Assembly (NCBI GenBank): GCA_963575745.1
Contig: CAUYUJ010009535.1
Span: 36,001 to 100,000 of the forward strand
Source: Prorocentrum cordatum
Taxonomy: Eukaryota > Sar > Dinophyceae > Prorocentrales > Prorocentraceae
DNA length: 64,000 nucleotides
Direction: 5' to 3'
In this document: positions 19,700-30,879 of the stretch, in pieces
Layout of the letters: each line of letters starts with the position of its first letter
Position numbering within the stretch: the first letter of the stretch is position 1
The notes under the pieces: model-generated
Databases searched by the model: none
Told to the model about the DNA's origin: nothing
What the model saw: the letters and a program-made list of their open reading frames with translations, nothing else
Program-made: the position numbers and the translations under genes

Positions 19700-19895
19700 C
19701 GGGAGCGGCCAAGAGGGGGGTGTCCAAGAGGGGGGGGGGGGGGCGAATCATCACCGGCGGCATGTGCGCGGCCCAGCGGGGGGGCCAGGGACGTAATGAG
19801 ATAAGAAGAGGCGCCCTGAAATCTGGGGAAATATCATGGCCCCCGCCATGATATCCAACCCCTCCTGGTCATCACCCCCCTCTTTGCCGCCCCCG
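19700..19895. mobile_element. F3 foldback element, copy 1
   Basis: Starts CGGGAGCGGCCAAGAGGGGG and ends CCCCCCTCTTTGCCGCCCCC then CG, an inverted pair. It carries AATATCATGGCC-CCCGCCATGATATCC, an internal palindrome. The copy at 62914-63108 is nearly the same length and matches over most of it, including AATGAGATAAGAAGAGGCGC. Confidence 0.85.
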
Positions 19896-19899
19896 ACGA

Positions 19900-20715
19900 T
19901 CACGCAAGGAGCTTGGGCCTGGAGGAGAGGAGGGCAGCAGAAGGCGCAGGAGCGCCGGGCCCCGGGGTGAAGCCCAGACTCAACCCAACGCCCAGAGCGA
20001 TCGATGGAGCGGCCGTGGCGGCAGGGCAAGCCTCTGGACGGACGTCAGGGGAGCCGCACATCAGGAAGGAAAAAACACGGTGGCGTTTGAAGGGGCCCAG
20101 GGAGACACAAACAAGTGGACACAAATAACAGGATTCCCCATATTTCCCCATATTTTCTGGGCTGTCGTCTTCTCCCCCCCCACTTTTCGCATTTTCCCAT
20201 ATCTTCCTGGGAGTCGACGCTTAATTGTGTCTGTGTGTTTCTTGCCCTCCTGAACGTTGTACTACGAGTGTGGGTGGGGTGGCGGCAAGAGGCTCGACCA
20301 GGAATCCACTCTGGGATGATTGAAGGCCCTGGAGCTGGAGGAGGGAGGGGGCGGGAATGAGGAAGGATGGAGGATGCAGGGATGGAACCAAAGGGTAGCA
20401 ATCAAGATGGAGGGGGGCCAAACCTCCGACAACCTGTCGTGATCCCACCAACCCATTGGGCGAAGGCGGTCACCGAGCCGTTGTTTTCCTTGGAAGCGTC
20501 CCGAAGGGTTAGAACGCGAAACAATGCCCAAGAGACACAGCAGCGCACATTGATTTTCCTGTGGGCTTTGAAGTGTTTCCGCCTCCGACGGGGGCAGACC
20601 CAAATTGCGCGCTTCCTCTTTTGTTGGCTATGGGGCCCAAGACCGCTCCAAGACAGGCCCCATAAATACATTACTGTACTGATCCACGCCCCCGAGGCCA
20701 CCTCTTGCCTTCTAC
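19900..20715. other. No gene recognised
   Basis: A minus-strand frame near 20090-19905 (ATAAPSIALGVGLSLGFTPG) is open and compositionally protein-like but has no domain and no clear splice sites. Confidence 0.3.
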
Positions 20716-20768
20716 CCCTCCTCCTCCTCCTCCTCCTCCTCCTCCTCCTCCTCCTCCTCCTCCTCCCC
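20716..20768 (+). repeat. (CTC)n microsatellite
   Basis: About 17 near-perfect CTC units. Confidence 0.95.
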
Positions 20769-20899
20769 CTCCAGCCGCGGTGACAAGCCCGCGCGCGGCC
20801 TGCTTCCAGCCCGCGGTGCACCCGAATCGGTGGTGGTAGCTGCGGACGGCCTCGGATCTCCGCCGGCGCGAGCGCGCCGCCGCCGCGCCCCGAGGGACC

Positions 20900-21060
20900 C
20901 CCCCCTTTGTTCAAGGAGACGTAAGACTCGGGTGCGGGGGACCCGGGTTGGCCTGACGGGGCCATCATGCAAATGACGAGACCCGGTCTGAAATTCGACG
21001 CGAGCTCCTGCTGCGAGTATCCCACGACGGCAGGAGCGTCACAATCCAGGACGCGCGCGC
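20900..21060 (-). CDS. Weak exon candidate, function unknown
   Basis: Minus-strand frame VLDCDAPAVVGYSQQELASN, then FRPGLVICMMAPSGQPG and PESYVSLNKG, differs from the low-complexity reading around it and resembles protein. No domain was recognised and the splice boundaries are unknown. Confidence 0.25.
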
Positions 21061-22267
21061 GAAGCCCCACCCAGCTCGACACGAGCGAGGGCTACGGGAC
21101 CAGCGCCCCTGCTGCGTGCCTTGCTTGGCCGCTCTCCAAGCCCCGCCAGAAACACGCGCGGTGCGGTGCACACCTTCCCGGATCCGAGGGCCCACAACCG
21201 TGCACCGTAGCATTCCCAGGTCGAGGGTCGACGACGCCTCGGGAGACGCAAGCGCGGTACGGTGCACGCAAGCCGTGCGCGGAAGGGGGATCGCCGGCAG
21301 GACCCCCGGCCTCCTGCATCTCGCACACCGCGGCAAGGAGGGGCCACGGCCGAGGGGAACCCCCGCACAGTATGGGACCCTCGGCCACAAGAGACCCTTC
21401 CACTTATGCTGCTCCCATCGCACTTGAAGACCACATCCCAGAGATAATTTCGAGCACCCAGAAAAGTGTCGAAAGATAGTCGAAAGAGTGTCGGAAGAGC
21501 GTCTCCCAGGGCCCGACGCGTGAAAACCCTCGAGCTTGGGTACCCTTTTTGGTGCTCGAAATTCTTTCTGGTGGTCAAAGCTGAAGTAGGTTGGAACATC
21601 ATAACCCTCCACAGAGCGAACCCCGACCACGGGATCCAGTAGCCTCGGTGGGCTCGAGGCCTGGGGAAGTCGTGGGGCCCGAAGCACTCCTGCAGCACGA
21701 AAGGGGGGCGGGGAGGCTCTTGCTAAGACGAAACCAAGACCAAGACAAGATCGGACCGGGACAAATCGGGAGCAGATGAAATCCGGCAATGTTGAAGGAT
21801 GTGCAGTCAGGCGCCGCGGCCGTTCCAGAGCGCTCCCGAACGCTCTGAAAGCGTTCGGGAGTGCCCCTTGAACGATCTGTCCCGGTCCTGGCTCCACGTG
21901 ACATGCTGCGCGTCCCCACTGTACTGGAACCAGTCGTGCTGGCAGCCGGCGCCTCAGTGCAGCGGCTGCACGCTTTGGGGAAGCCCACACCTCCCTCCCC
22001 CGACATGACGGTCGAACCCCCCCGCTTCCCACCCCCTGTCTGCGCAGCATGTAGGAGGGAGATTCGTTCCTCCTCCTCTCCTCATTGAGGAGGAGCCCCG
22101 CCCCTCTTTCAGTCCAGGACTCTATCCCAGAAGGCGTTTCACTCCCCCTGCAGCACGGTGCGATCCAAGCAGGGGTGGGGTGGGAGGAGAGATAAGAGCA
22201 AGGGGGATGGAGGGACGAAGGGCGGCGGAGGAGTGGAAGAACAGAAAAGAGGGTGGAAGTGCAAGAG
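21061..22267. other. No gene recognised
   Basis: Long open frames on both strands look compositional. GTGCGGTGCACAC-like words recur near 21160, 21255 and 21210 but do not form a tandem array. Confidence 0.3.
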
Positions 22268-22427
22268 GGGGTGGCCCAAGAGGGGGGCTCGCGAAAAATG
22301 TGCGCGGACAAGGGGGTGCCAATTGACGTATTGTAACGAGAAGTGGGGGTCATGAAACCCGAAGAGATATCATGGCCATGCCCATGATACTCCCCCCTAG
22401 GTCATTACCCCCTCCTGGCCGCCCCCG
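22268..22427. mobile_element. F3 foldback element, diverged copy
   Basis: Left GGTGGCCCAAGAGGGGGG, right CCCCTCCTGGCCGCCCCCGA, with internal GATATCATGGCC...CCATGATAC. Shorter and more diverged than the copies at 19.7 and 62.9 kb. Confidence 0.6.
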
Positions 22428-22489
22428 AGAAAAAGACGAAACAATTATGCTAAGATCACCCGTCCGGGTAGGACCGGCTCAGGGGGTGC

Positions 22490-22632
22490 ACATCGAGCTG
22501 GGACCGGCGATGCGTCGCCGACACATCGGCGACCTCCTCCTCCTCCTCCTCCTCCTCATCCTCCTCCTCCTCCTCCGCCTCCTCCTCCTCCTCCTCCGCC
22601 TCCTCCTCCTCCTCCTCCTCCTCCTCCTCTCG
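22490..22632 (+). repeat. F1-like fragment followed by (CTC)n
   Basis: GCACATCGAGCTGGGACCGG then CGATGCGTCGCCGACACATC resembles the F1 interior. It is followed at 22533-22630 by about 33 CTC-type triplets with CGC interruptions. Confidence 0.75.
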
Positions 22633-22639
22633 GCGATGC

Positions 22640-23570
22640 GTGGGCGACTGTGGGGCCGACGTGTGCGCCCCCGAGCCGATGGTCCCCCCAGCCTTTTGCC
22701 CCTCGCTGGGCGCCCCTCGAGCTGCGGCCCCCGCCTCCCACGCCAGCCGGTCCACGCCGCCGGTGTAGTACCTCCAGAAGGTCGCCTGAGCCCGCGCGGC
22801 GGCGAAGGGCGTCGGCGACGACGAGGCCGACGGCGGCCGGGGCGGGATCGAGGACGAGGGGGACGAACGCGAGGGAGGTGATAAGAATCAGAATGACGAT
22901 GCTGAGCTGCGGCTATCTTCGCGCAATTAGCCCGTGTTAACTCCTATAAGCCGCAACTGAATGATGCGATAACCGTGCGATGGTCCCCATCTCCCACAAT
23001 CTTCGCGCTATCCTCCTCCACCCCCCTCCTTCTCTTTCTCCACCAATTCGCCCGAGCGGGGGAGGAGGGGGGTGGAGGAGGATAGCGAGGCCCGCACGGC
23101 GGCCCAATGTCTGGGGGGGGGGAGGGCGATGCGACATCTCCCAAGTCAACCAGCCCGCCCGAGGAGGCTGGCGGTGCTCGAGGGGGAGGGGCTGAGAGCG
23201 GGGTGGCCTTGGAGCCCCCCCTCACCCGTCGGGGCACTCTATGGAAGCCCCTGCCTTCCCAGAAGGATGGCCACCCCCCTCGCGTCGCCGCCCTTCGCGC
23301 GCCGCCTGGGAGAAGTCGAGCGATCCCCTCATGGGCTGGGCGGCGACGCGGGCCACGAGCATTGGGAACCCGGCCCTGTTGGCGACAAGTGCGCCAGAGA
23401 TGGTCCTCCTGGTGGTTCCGCCCCCCCTCTCGCTCGCGATAACCCCCACCCCCAGTTCGGGGAGCCATCGCGAACGCCCTCGCCAGAAGTGGAAGTGGCC
23501 CCCTTGGTGGTGGTAGCGTTGCCTCTCCCTCCTCCGACTCTGGGGGGCCACAGAGTGTCAAGAACTAGGC
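22640..23570. other. No gene recognised
   Basis: A C-rich tract at 23005-23045 (CTCCTCCACCCCCCTCC) is complementary to the purine tract at 23055-23085, a possible hairpin. Otherwise open frames are compositional. Confidence 0.3.
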
Positions 23571-23575
23571 TGCAC

Positions 23576-23750
23576 GCAAGAGTGACCCTATACTAAGGCA
23601 AGAGTGACCCTTGGTGAGCGGCTTTTGGGGGGCGCGAGGGGGCCAAATCCAAGCGCGCAGGCCGCTACTATCGCACCGCATTCAGCGATCGGAGGGGCCA
23701 ATGGGCCCGCACCAAAGGTCACTCCAGCGAAAGGTCACTCTTACGTGTAC
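23576..23750. mobile_element. F6 foldback element, copy 1
   Basis: Left end has GCAAGAGTGACCCT twice, then TGGTGAGCGGC; right end has GCACCAAAGGTCACTCC and GCGAAAGGTCACTCTTA, inverted. A second copy lies at 62308-62470. Confidence 0.65.
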
Positions 23751-24905
23751 TGGTCGGAGAACGTGCCCTACAGCACCGACAGCCCGGGCGTCGCGACGAC
23801 GGTCGCGGCGGCAGCTCCCCGCTTCGGTCACTGCGGGCCCTGCGGGGCTTTCGATCCGCCTCGACGAACCCAGCACTATGGTGGGCTAGGGGGGAACTCC
23901 TCGGATGTCGTTGTGAGAACAGTTCAAGCTTTTTAGCTTTACTAAGAAACCATTGACCCGGATTGGCCCAGAACGCGCCCAAGATTGAGCCAGATTGAGC
24001 CGGACTCAGCAATATCAAACCAGGTTATGCCGCACGAGGCTGGCCTTCGACCACGGCTATACCAGCGCCGATGCTGAACTTCACCGTCTGATAGTTGCAT
24101 GCTGACAAAGGTGGGGGTCGGGTTCAGCCGCATGTGTCCCCCAACCGGCAGGCTTGGCATGTTAGGTTCAAAGAAAATGGTTACATACCCGCCTCGCACA
24201 AATCGCATACAGCGGCCGCCAGGCCCAAAGCGTGCCAATGCTCCATGGGTATCCCGCCTCGTGCCTTCAACGGATGACGACGGCATGCTGTGGTCGCCAG
24301 GCCTCATTGGGCCAGGTGCCCCCTGGGGAATCCAACCTCGGTTTTCACGCGGGGATCGCTCGACGCAAACTCATTTCATGGTTAGGTGTTCCTTTCGACG
24401 TCTGAATGGCCGAGCGCGTTTTCTAATGTCTATAACTATGCATTCGCAGCCATACCCGGCGTTATGGGGGGGTCGGGGAGGGGCATAACGTCCCCCCCCG
24501 TGTGCTTCGGGCACCAAAACGCCCGTACGCATCACAACAAGCACCAAACTGCGCAGCACAGTATGCCCCGCCGCAGCCGGGTGCACAACATCGACTATGT
24601 ACTGCGCAGTGCATAGGTGCATCACCAATCCCAACAGCCCTCTGGGCGTAGGTGGTCTAGCGCGTTTCCTCTTCCTCCCATCTCTCTTCCCTTTCGGTGA
24701 ATGGGGTTTAATACATCACTGCTCCCTATTCATGTACACCCCCTCCTCCGGGCGACTGGCAGCCAACCAGGAACAATGCGGGCCCCCCCCCCAGCATCCC
24801 TTGTAAGAAAACAATTCAAAACACACTCTGCCTCCAAATTCGGAGCATGCGCAGCCAACCCGATGCGGCCTCCCCCCACCATCCCTGCCAAAAAAACAAT
24901 ACAGA
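23751..24905. other. No gene recognised
   Basis: 23990-24010 carries short repeats of GATTGAGCC. No coding signal is convincing. Confidence 0.3.
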
Positions 24906-24912
24906 GTACACT

Positions 24913-25231
24913 TGGCGGCGGCGGCGGCGGCTGCAGCGGCGTCGCCGCTGCGGCGGCGGTGGCGGTGGCGGCGGCGGTGGCGGCGGTGGCGGCGGCGGGG
25001 GCGGCGGCGGCGGTGGCGGGCGGCGGCGGCGCGGCGCGGCGGCAGCGGTGGCGGCACGGCTGCGGCGGCAGCGGCGGCGGCGGCGGCGATTCGGCAACGG
25101 GGGCGGCGGCGGCGGCGGCGGCGGGCGGCGCGGCGGCGGCGGGCGGGCAGCGGCGGCGGCGGCGGCGGCGGCGGCGCGGCGGCGGCGGCGGCGGACGACG
25201 CGGGCGGCGGCGGAGGCGGCGGCGGCGGATA
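24913..25231 (+). repeat. GGC/GCG trinucleotide tract of ~320 bp
   Basis: Almost exclusively G and C, mainly GGC triplets with GTG, GCA and CGC interruptions. All translations are homopolymeric (Ala, Gly or Arg), so I do not call it coding. Confidence 0.95.
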
Positions 25232-25429
25232 CGCCCCCAGTAGCTGCCCGTCCAAAGACGACTGCTCCATATGCTGAGGCTCGGGCCAAGCTCGGGTGCT
25301 ACGTATGTGTTGGGAGGGCGGGTGGGAGTGAGCGAGACGGCTTGCGGGCGGGGAGGGAGTCTTGCCTTTCCCCCATACCCCGTCCCCTGGACCTGGAGGG
25401 GTGGGGTCGCGGGTCGTTGGAGCGCCCAA

Positions 25430-25740
25430 GATGGCCCAAAAAGGCTCTAGGAGGGCCTCAGAGAGTAATTAGAGATCCCATCTTTTTTGATCGATCTCCT
25501 CCAAGATGGCCCCAAGGCGCCTCCAGAGGGCCCAAAGAGGCGCTCAGGAGGCCCCAAGAGGCGCCCAAGAGGCCTCCAGAGGCTCCCAAGAGACCCCCAA
25601 GAGGCCCCAAGAGGCTCCCCGAGGCACCCAAGACGCTCCAAAAAGCCCCCGGGACCGCCAATAGGCCCCAGAGAGCCCCAAGACGGCCCCAAGAGCGCCG
25701 AGGAGTGTCCCAAGAGCGCTCCAAGAGGGACCCTTCCTCT
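25430..25740 (+). repeat. CCCAAGA-GGCC minisatellite block 3
   Basis: Units such as GGCCCCAAGAGGC and CCAGAGGC in plus orientation. Followed at 25751-25798 by a direct duplication of TCCCTGATCGAGGCAACTCC. Confidence 0.8.
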
Positions 25741-25933
25741 GTGCTGCCTACTTCCCTGATCGAGGCAACTCCTACTTCCCTGATCGAGGCAACTCCTCTG
25801 GGCATCGTCTCTGGATGGGCTGGTGGGATTGAGCGAAGCGTCAAGAATTATTTTTTCTCCCACAAACACTCCTTCACGCATTGTTCGAAACTGTTATATG
25901 CTGGGCGACGAGAGGTGCCGAACGCCTGAAGGC

Positions 25934-25934
25934 A

Positions 25935-25975
<41 letters not shown>

Positions 25976-26172
25976 TACGACGATGTCGACGGCGACAACA
26001 ATACCGACGATGACGATGACGACGACGACGACAACGACGGGGACGGGGACGACGACGCGGACGAGGACAAGGACGACGACGACGGACCTCTGAAGGTCTC
26101 CAGAGGTCTCCAAAGGCCTGAGGAGGTCTCGGGAGACCTCTGGAGGCGTCTGGAGGCCCTTCGAGGCCCTCG

Positions 26173-26228
<56 letters not shown>

Positions 26229-26271
26229 CGACCGCCACGAGGACCGATGACGACGACGACGACGACAGGGA

Positions 26272-26306
<35 letters not shown>

Positions 26307-26330
26307 ACGACGACGTCGACAACATCGACG
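25934..26330 (+). repeat. (GAC)n tracts
   Basis: Near-pure GAC/CGA triplets at 25934-25975 and 26168-26228, with degenerate GAC-rich sequence between and after. Open frames (poly-Asp, poly-Arg, poly-Thr) reflect the repeat. Confidence 0.95.
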
Positions 26331-27235
26331 ACACGCACCGCAATTGCCTGCGACCATCGCAGTGGCAGTGCCAGAGGCGCACAATGGTGGGGAGGGGGAG
26401 CGTTACGTTGTACGGGGGTGGGGCGGTGGGAGGGGTGGGGGTGGCACAACGATCGTTATGGCCCAGAGGGTTGTCAAAAACACGCTCGTCGGGGTGGTAT
26501 ACCGAAGCAGGCGGAGGCGAGGGAGACGAGGGGGACGTCAAGGAGGGGGGAAGGGACGAGAGCGTGGGGAGACCAGGCGGAAGGAGGCGGTGAGGGGGGA
26601 GGGGGGGAGGAGGGCGGACGGGGTCTAAGCGTGGAATATGAAGGGGGGCAGGGAGAGCGGAGGAGGGAGGGGCGCGAGGGGGAGGGGACGAGGAAGAGAA
26701 GGGAGAAGATGTGGCGAGGTGAGGTCAGACCAAGCCGTGGAACCTTGGGCCCGCAGCGGTCCCGTGCGACAGACGCCACCATATGCAACGTCGACCGTGC
26801 CCCTTTTCCAGCGTGCCCATCCAGGACGGCAGGAGGACGAGCTCTCGAGCCAATCGGCCTCACACGCCGCTGCACACGAGTGCAATTCCAAGGGCAATCC
26901 GCCACCGTGCCTCGAGGTAGGAAGTGGAGCGTTCCCCAGGTACTTGAGAGTCATCTGTGCTCTGTGTTCAGTATTGTAATGATGTTAGTGGCGGGCAGGG
27001 TGCCACAATTGCCCCCAGGAGGCCACCGAGAGCCCTCCGAGTGGACCCCATCCATGCGGACTCTTACCCACAACCGAGGCACGGTGACGGGAGCCCCTGT
27101 TGGCTTGCCGTAGGGGTGCACGGCGTGCTGGATGTCTGGTCTGGTAGTCTTCAGCCCTTTCAGAATTCCCAATGGCGTCGCGGCCGATCGCGCCGGCACC
27201 CCATAAAGACCCGTAACCGTCCCCGCGCACCGGCC
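26331..27235. other. No gene recognised; purine-rich
   Basis: GGGAGG-rich plus strand from 26500 to 26720. No protein recognised on either strand. Confidence 0.3.
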
Positions 27236-27239
27236 TTTC

Positions 27240-27720
27240 CGCTCCAGACGGCCACAAGGTGGTCTCCAAGACGGCGAAGATGGTCTCCAAGATGGCGACG
27301 ATGGCCCAAGAGAGCCCAACATGGCCTCAAGATGACTCCCAGACGGCCCAAGATGCACTCGGTACGGCGCAAGTTGGTCTCAAAATGGCCCAAAACGTCC
27401 CAAGAAGCACCCAAGACGGCTCAAGAGGTCGACAAGAGGTCCTTCAGGAAGGTCCGAAGAGGTCAAAACAGGTGTTTGAATCATTTTGGCAAAGGTTTCT
27501 TTTCGACCTTCCGACGGCCCAAGACGGCCCCAGAGGCCCCCAAGATCGCCCAAGAGGCCTCCGAGATGGCCCCCTGCAGGCCCCAGAGGCCCCTGGGACG
27601 ACCTCAAGAGGGCCCCAAGACGGTCCCAGGGACCTCCAGGACGCCCAAGATGACCTCCAAGACCTCCCTGAAGCACCCCAAGAGAGACCCAAGTCGACCC
27701 AGACAGGCCCAAAGACAGCA
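27240..27720 (+). repeat. CCCAAGA-GGCC minisatellite block 4
   Basis: Degenerate units including GGCCCAAGACGGC and GGTCTCCAAGATGGC; same orientation as other blocks. Confidence 0.75.
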
Positions 27721-27989
27721 TAGGACGGCGCCAGACGGGCCAAAAATCTGTCATACTGTCAAAGGGCCGCCAAATCTTTCAACTTCCGCTAGGACCCCTT
27801 CAGTGCAAGCACTGATTGGGGAATGTCTGAGCTCCCTCCGGGAAACTGCAGAACCCCCCCTTAGGGGTTGTTCGAAGTGTTTTCGGATGTTCTGGAGCCC
27901 CAGAATTGAAACCAAGACTATCTCTGAACCCCCTTGGAAAACCTTTGAAAAAACCCTCAAACACAGGAGTTTTTGAAAGGTTTGTTTGA

Positions 27990-28125
27990 TGTTCTGGGGC
28001 CTCTCAAGGAGCCTCCAAAGGCCCCCAAGAGGCTTGAGGAAACCCCCAAAAGGTCTCCAAGAGGGTCCCCGGAAGCCCCCAGGAGGCCACAGGAGCGCCC
28101 TGAGAGAATCCCAAGAGGCCTCCTC
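27990..28125 (+). repeat. CCCAAGA-GGCC minisatellite block 5
   Basis: Short block, units like CCTCCAAAGGCCCCCAAGAG. Confidence 0.7.
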
Positions 28126-28369
28126 CTCCGGTTTCCTCCCTCTCCTCCTCGTCTCTCCCCCACATGTATCCCGAAGGGTTTCCAGAGCACTGAATCCGAT
28201 AGCTTTGCCGAGCTCTGGCCGCTACGCTCGGCCACACAGGCGCTTCCCAAGGCAGGGGGCGGCGGTGACTCGCCGAAGGCGTCTTCGATGACACCTACAC
28301 TACGATCTGCGCACCTCCACGCAAGACTTGAGCAGGGACCGACCGTCCCGGCATTCCTATAGTCCTACC

Positions 28370-28530
28370 ACGAAATGTTCTCAGAACCTACAAATGTTCG
28401 AATAATAACAAAACAATGTTCTTATAACATAACCCTGATGTGATACAACAAGACAGGCTCCGCCAGAAATGTTCTAAGAACATTTCGAGGAAACCACAAA
28501 AAGGTTCTTAGAACATGGTTTGGTAGAGCT
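28370..28530. repeat. AT-rich patch with four TGTTCT-N-AGAACA-like palindromes
   Basis: AATGTTCTCAGAAC (28375), AATGTTCTTATAACAT (28418), AATGTTCTAAGAACATTT (28470) and GGTTCTTAGAACATGG (28503). The patch is locally AT-rich in a GC-rich window. Confidence 0.75.
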
Positions 28531-28744
28531 ATGGGCGAACCAAGACGCTTCGCCACTGCTTGAAAAACACGCCTACGGAAAAATCAGTTGGCGAAAACGC
28601 CCGGCGCACGAGGGCGTCGAAGAGCCCTCCAAGAGCGCACGGTGAGACGAATGATGAGCCACAGGCGCGATGCGGTGCTCTGCTTCTGTGGAAAATTCGG
28701 TCCAGAGAAGGGGAAGGAGGAGGGTGAGGAGTGCGAGGGAGGGA

Positions 28745-28830
28745 GGAAAAGGGGGAGGAGTGGGAGGAGGAGGAGGAGGAGGAGGAGGAGGAGGAGGAGG
28801 AGGAGGAGGAGGAGGAGGAGGAGGAGGAAG
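28745..28830 (+). repeat. (GGA)n microsatellite
   Basis: About 22 clean GGA triplets within a longer purine tract. Confidence 0.95.
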
Positions 28831-29074
28831 GCGCGCAGAGGGTGGCACTCCGTCACGTCTTCCACATCGTTCTCATGCTCCACCTCACCTCACCTCCCGG
28901 ACCATCTCCAATAGCCTGCCCCTCCACGTCCCTCGTCTGCCCGTCCGTCGCGCCTGTGGCTGTGCAGGCCAGACGCGCGACAGAAGCTGCTACTGTGGCG
29001 ATGCAGACCAGAGGCGGGCCAAATCGGCCACTCTCGAACCTCTTCTGAGCACAAATGGCACCAGAGAGCGAGCG

Positions 29075-29216
29075 AGCGGGGGGCAGAGAGAGAGGGGGAG
29101 AACGAGAGAGAGAGGGGGGAGAAAGCAAGAGAGAGATGGACCATAACGAACGAGAAAGAGAGAAACAGACAGAGAGAGAGAGAGAGAAAGGGAGAGAGAG
29201 AGAGAGAGAGTGAGAA
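29075..29216 (+). repeat. (GA)n microsatellite
   Basis: Interrupted GA dinucleotides over about 140 bp. Confidence 0.9.
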
Positions 29217-29815
29217 ACAATGCAAGATAAGGTAAGGACGTGCTACGTGTACATGCCCAGAGCCACGAGATCGCGTCTCCTCAGCTGCCGCCGAATCCTC
29301 TGCGTTAAGATGATGATGATGCCTATCACGGCCTAGAGTGGTCTCAGGGCACGTCCTGGAATATTCCTGGGCGCACGGTGGGTTGGTGTTGAGCCCTTGG
29401 AGCCAGCCCAGGATGCGAACATCATGGAAACAACATGATGTGTTGTATGAGCGGAGAAAATACGCGGGTCGTGCGCGAGATGGCATAGCGACCTTACGCG
29501 GTGGCTTACGCGAGCCGCCACCTAGGCCAGAAAACCATCCCTCAAGAACACGAGCCCCTCTGTCGGCCAAAACAGCAGGAGCATCCAAAGGTACCCTCCC
29601 CAGGATGCACTATTACATCCAACAAGCACGAAGAGCACAAGGGTACCCACCCCGAACCGACATCGATCTTGTACCTCGGTCCGACTGCATCGCGTGGAGA
29701 AAAGGGCACTTACGCGCGGCTTCACGCAAAGAACTTACGTGCGAATGTCGGTGCAATCGACCCCGTGCCTTCCGTTGCTCAAGTGATTTGGGCACTCGGC
29801 TTCGGTTTCCAGAAC
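29217..29815. other. No gene recognised
   Basis: Moderate-GC sequence with open frames on the plus strand (29338-29862), none resembling a known protein. Confidence 0.3.
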
Positions 29816-29817
29816 GC

Positions 29818-30085
29818 CCTAACCCCAAGGCGGCCCAAGGCTGTCCCGAAGGCTCCGAATGAAGGCCCAAAGACGGCGTCCGAGATCGTCCGACGGGCCA
29901 AGAGAGCCCTGAAACGGTGCAAGCAAGAGGCGCCTTCGAGGCCCCCAGAGACCCAACAGGCCCCCAGGAAGCCCCCAGGTGGCCGCAGAAGGGTCCCACG
30001 AGAGGCTTCCTCCTCCTCCTCCTCCTCCTCCTCCTCCTCCTCCTCCTCCTCCTCTTCCTCCACCTTCTCCTCCTCCTCCTCCTCG
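29818..30085 (+). repeat. CCCAAGA-GGCC block 6 followed by (TCC)n
   Basis: 29820-30000 has CCCCAAGGCGGCCCAAGG-type units; 30006-30085 is (TCC)n with one TTC interruption. Confidence 0.8.
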
Positions 30086-30875
30086 CCTTAATCCTCCTCC
30101 TCCCTCCTCCTTCGACGCATGTTCGGCGAGAGTGCGGCCCAGGGTTCGGCGAGAGTTCGGCCAGATGTGTTTATCCACATCGGCCCTCCAAACGGCAGGG
30201 AGCGGCGGCGGTTCGCCTTAAGCGTATTCGATAACGATACGGGGAGGAGTGCGGGGGAGAGAGGCGGACGAAGGAGAAGGCGGGAGGAAGACGGAGAGAA
30301 ATGACGGAGGAGATGAGCAAGGAGGAGTTATGGGAATGGGGATGGGAATGAGACGGCAACGAGGAGGCAGAGGGTGACCAAGGTGAGGGGAGGAGAGGGA
30401 GAAGGGGCAGGGACAAATGGAGGGAATGCGAGGTAGGAAGGACAGGATGAGGCCGAGGGTGCGGGAGAGGAAGTGTGGAATAGTGAACGGAGGTAGTTCT
30501 TCCATGAGGCAGCGAAGCAGAGACATAAAGGAAAACGACACAGACGGAGGGATACATTGATATAACAAGAGAAATAAGGACAAAGAAAGAGAGAGAGAGA
30601 GAGAAACACAACAAAGAAAAAGGAAAACGCGCACCCGAGCGGTCAACCGTGACCGATTCTGGACGGCGCATAGGGGCGACTCGACTGGCCTCCGTGGACT
30701 AGCGGGCAGCTGCTGCGATGCATTGGGTGCACCGCAGGCCAACGTGCCTCACCGTCTCGGGCACCGACCGCACGCGCAGGCACAACGTGCCGAATCAGCA
30801 CCCTGAGTACTGCCCAACACCTCTTGGTCACTGAATCACGCAGGGCCCGCCCACTCCGCCAGCTCGTAAGGCGGT
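30086..30875. other. No gene recognised; purine-rich, (GA)n at 30583-30605
   Basis: GGAGGAG- and GAGAGA-rich plus strand. Minus-strand frames of Ser/Leu/Pro are the complement of this bias. Confidence 0.4.
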
Positions 30876-30879
30876 CACC

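Noticed and set aside
24716-25929. Long frames of Ala, Gly and Arg
   Set aside because: They arise from the GGC tract and are open in several frames on both strands.
25848-26593. Poly-Asp and poly-Arg frames
   Set aside because: Products of (GAC)n, equally open in other frames.
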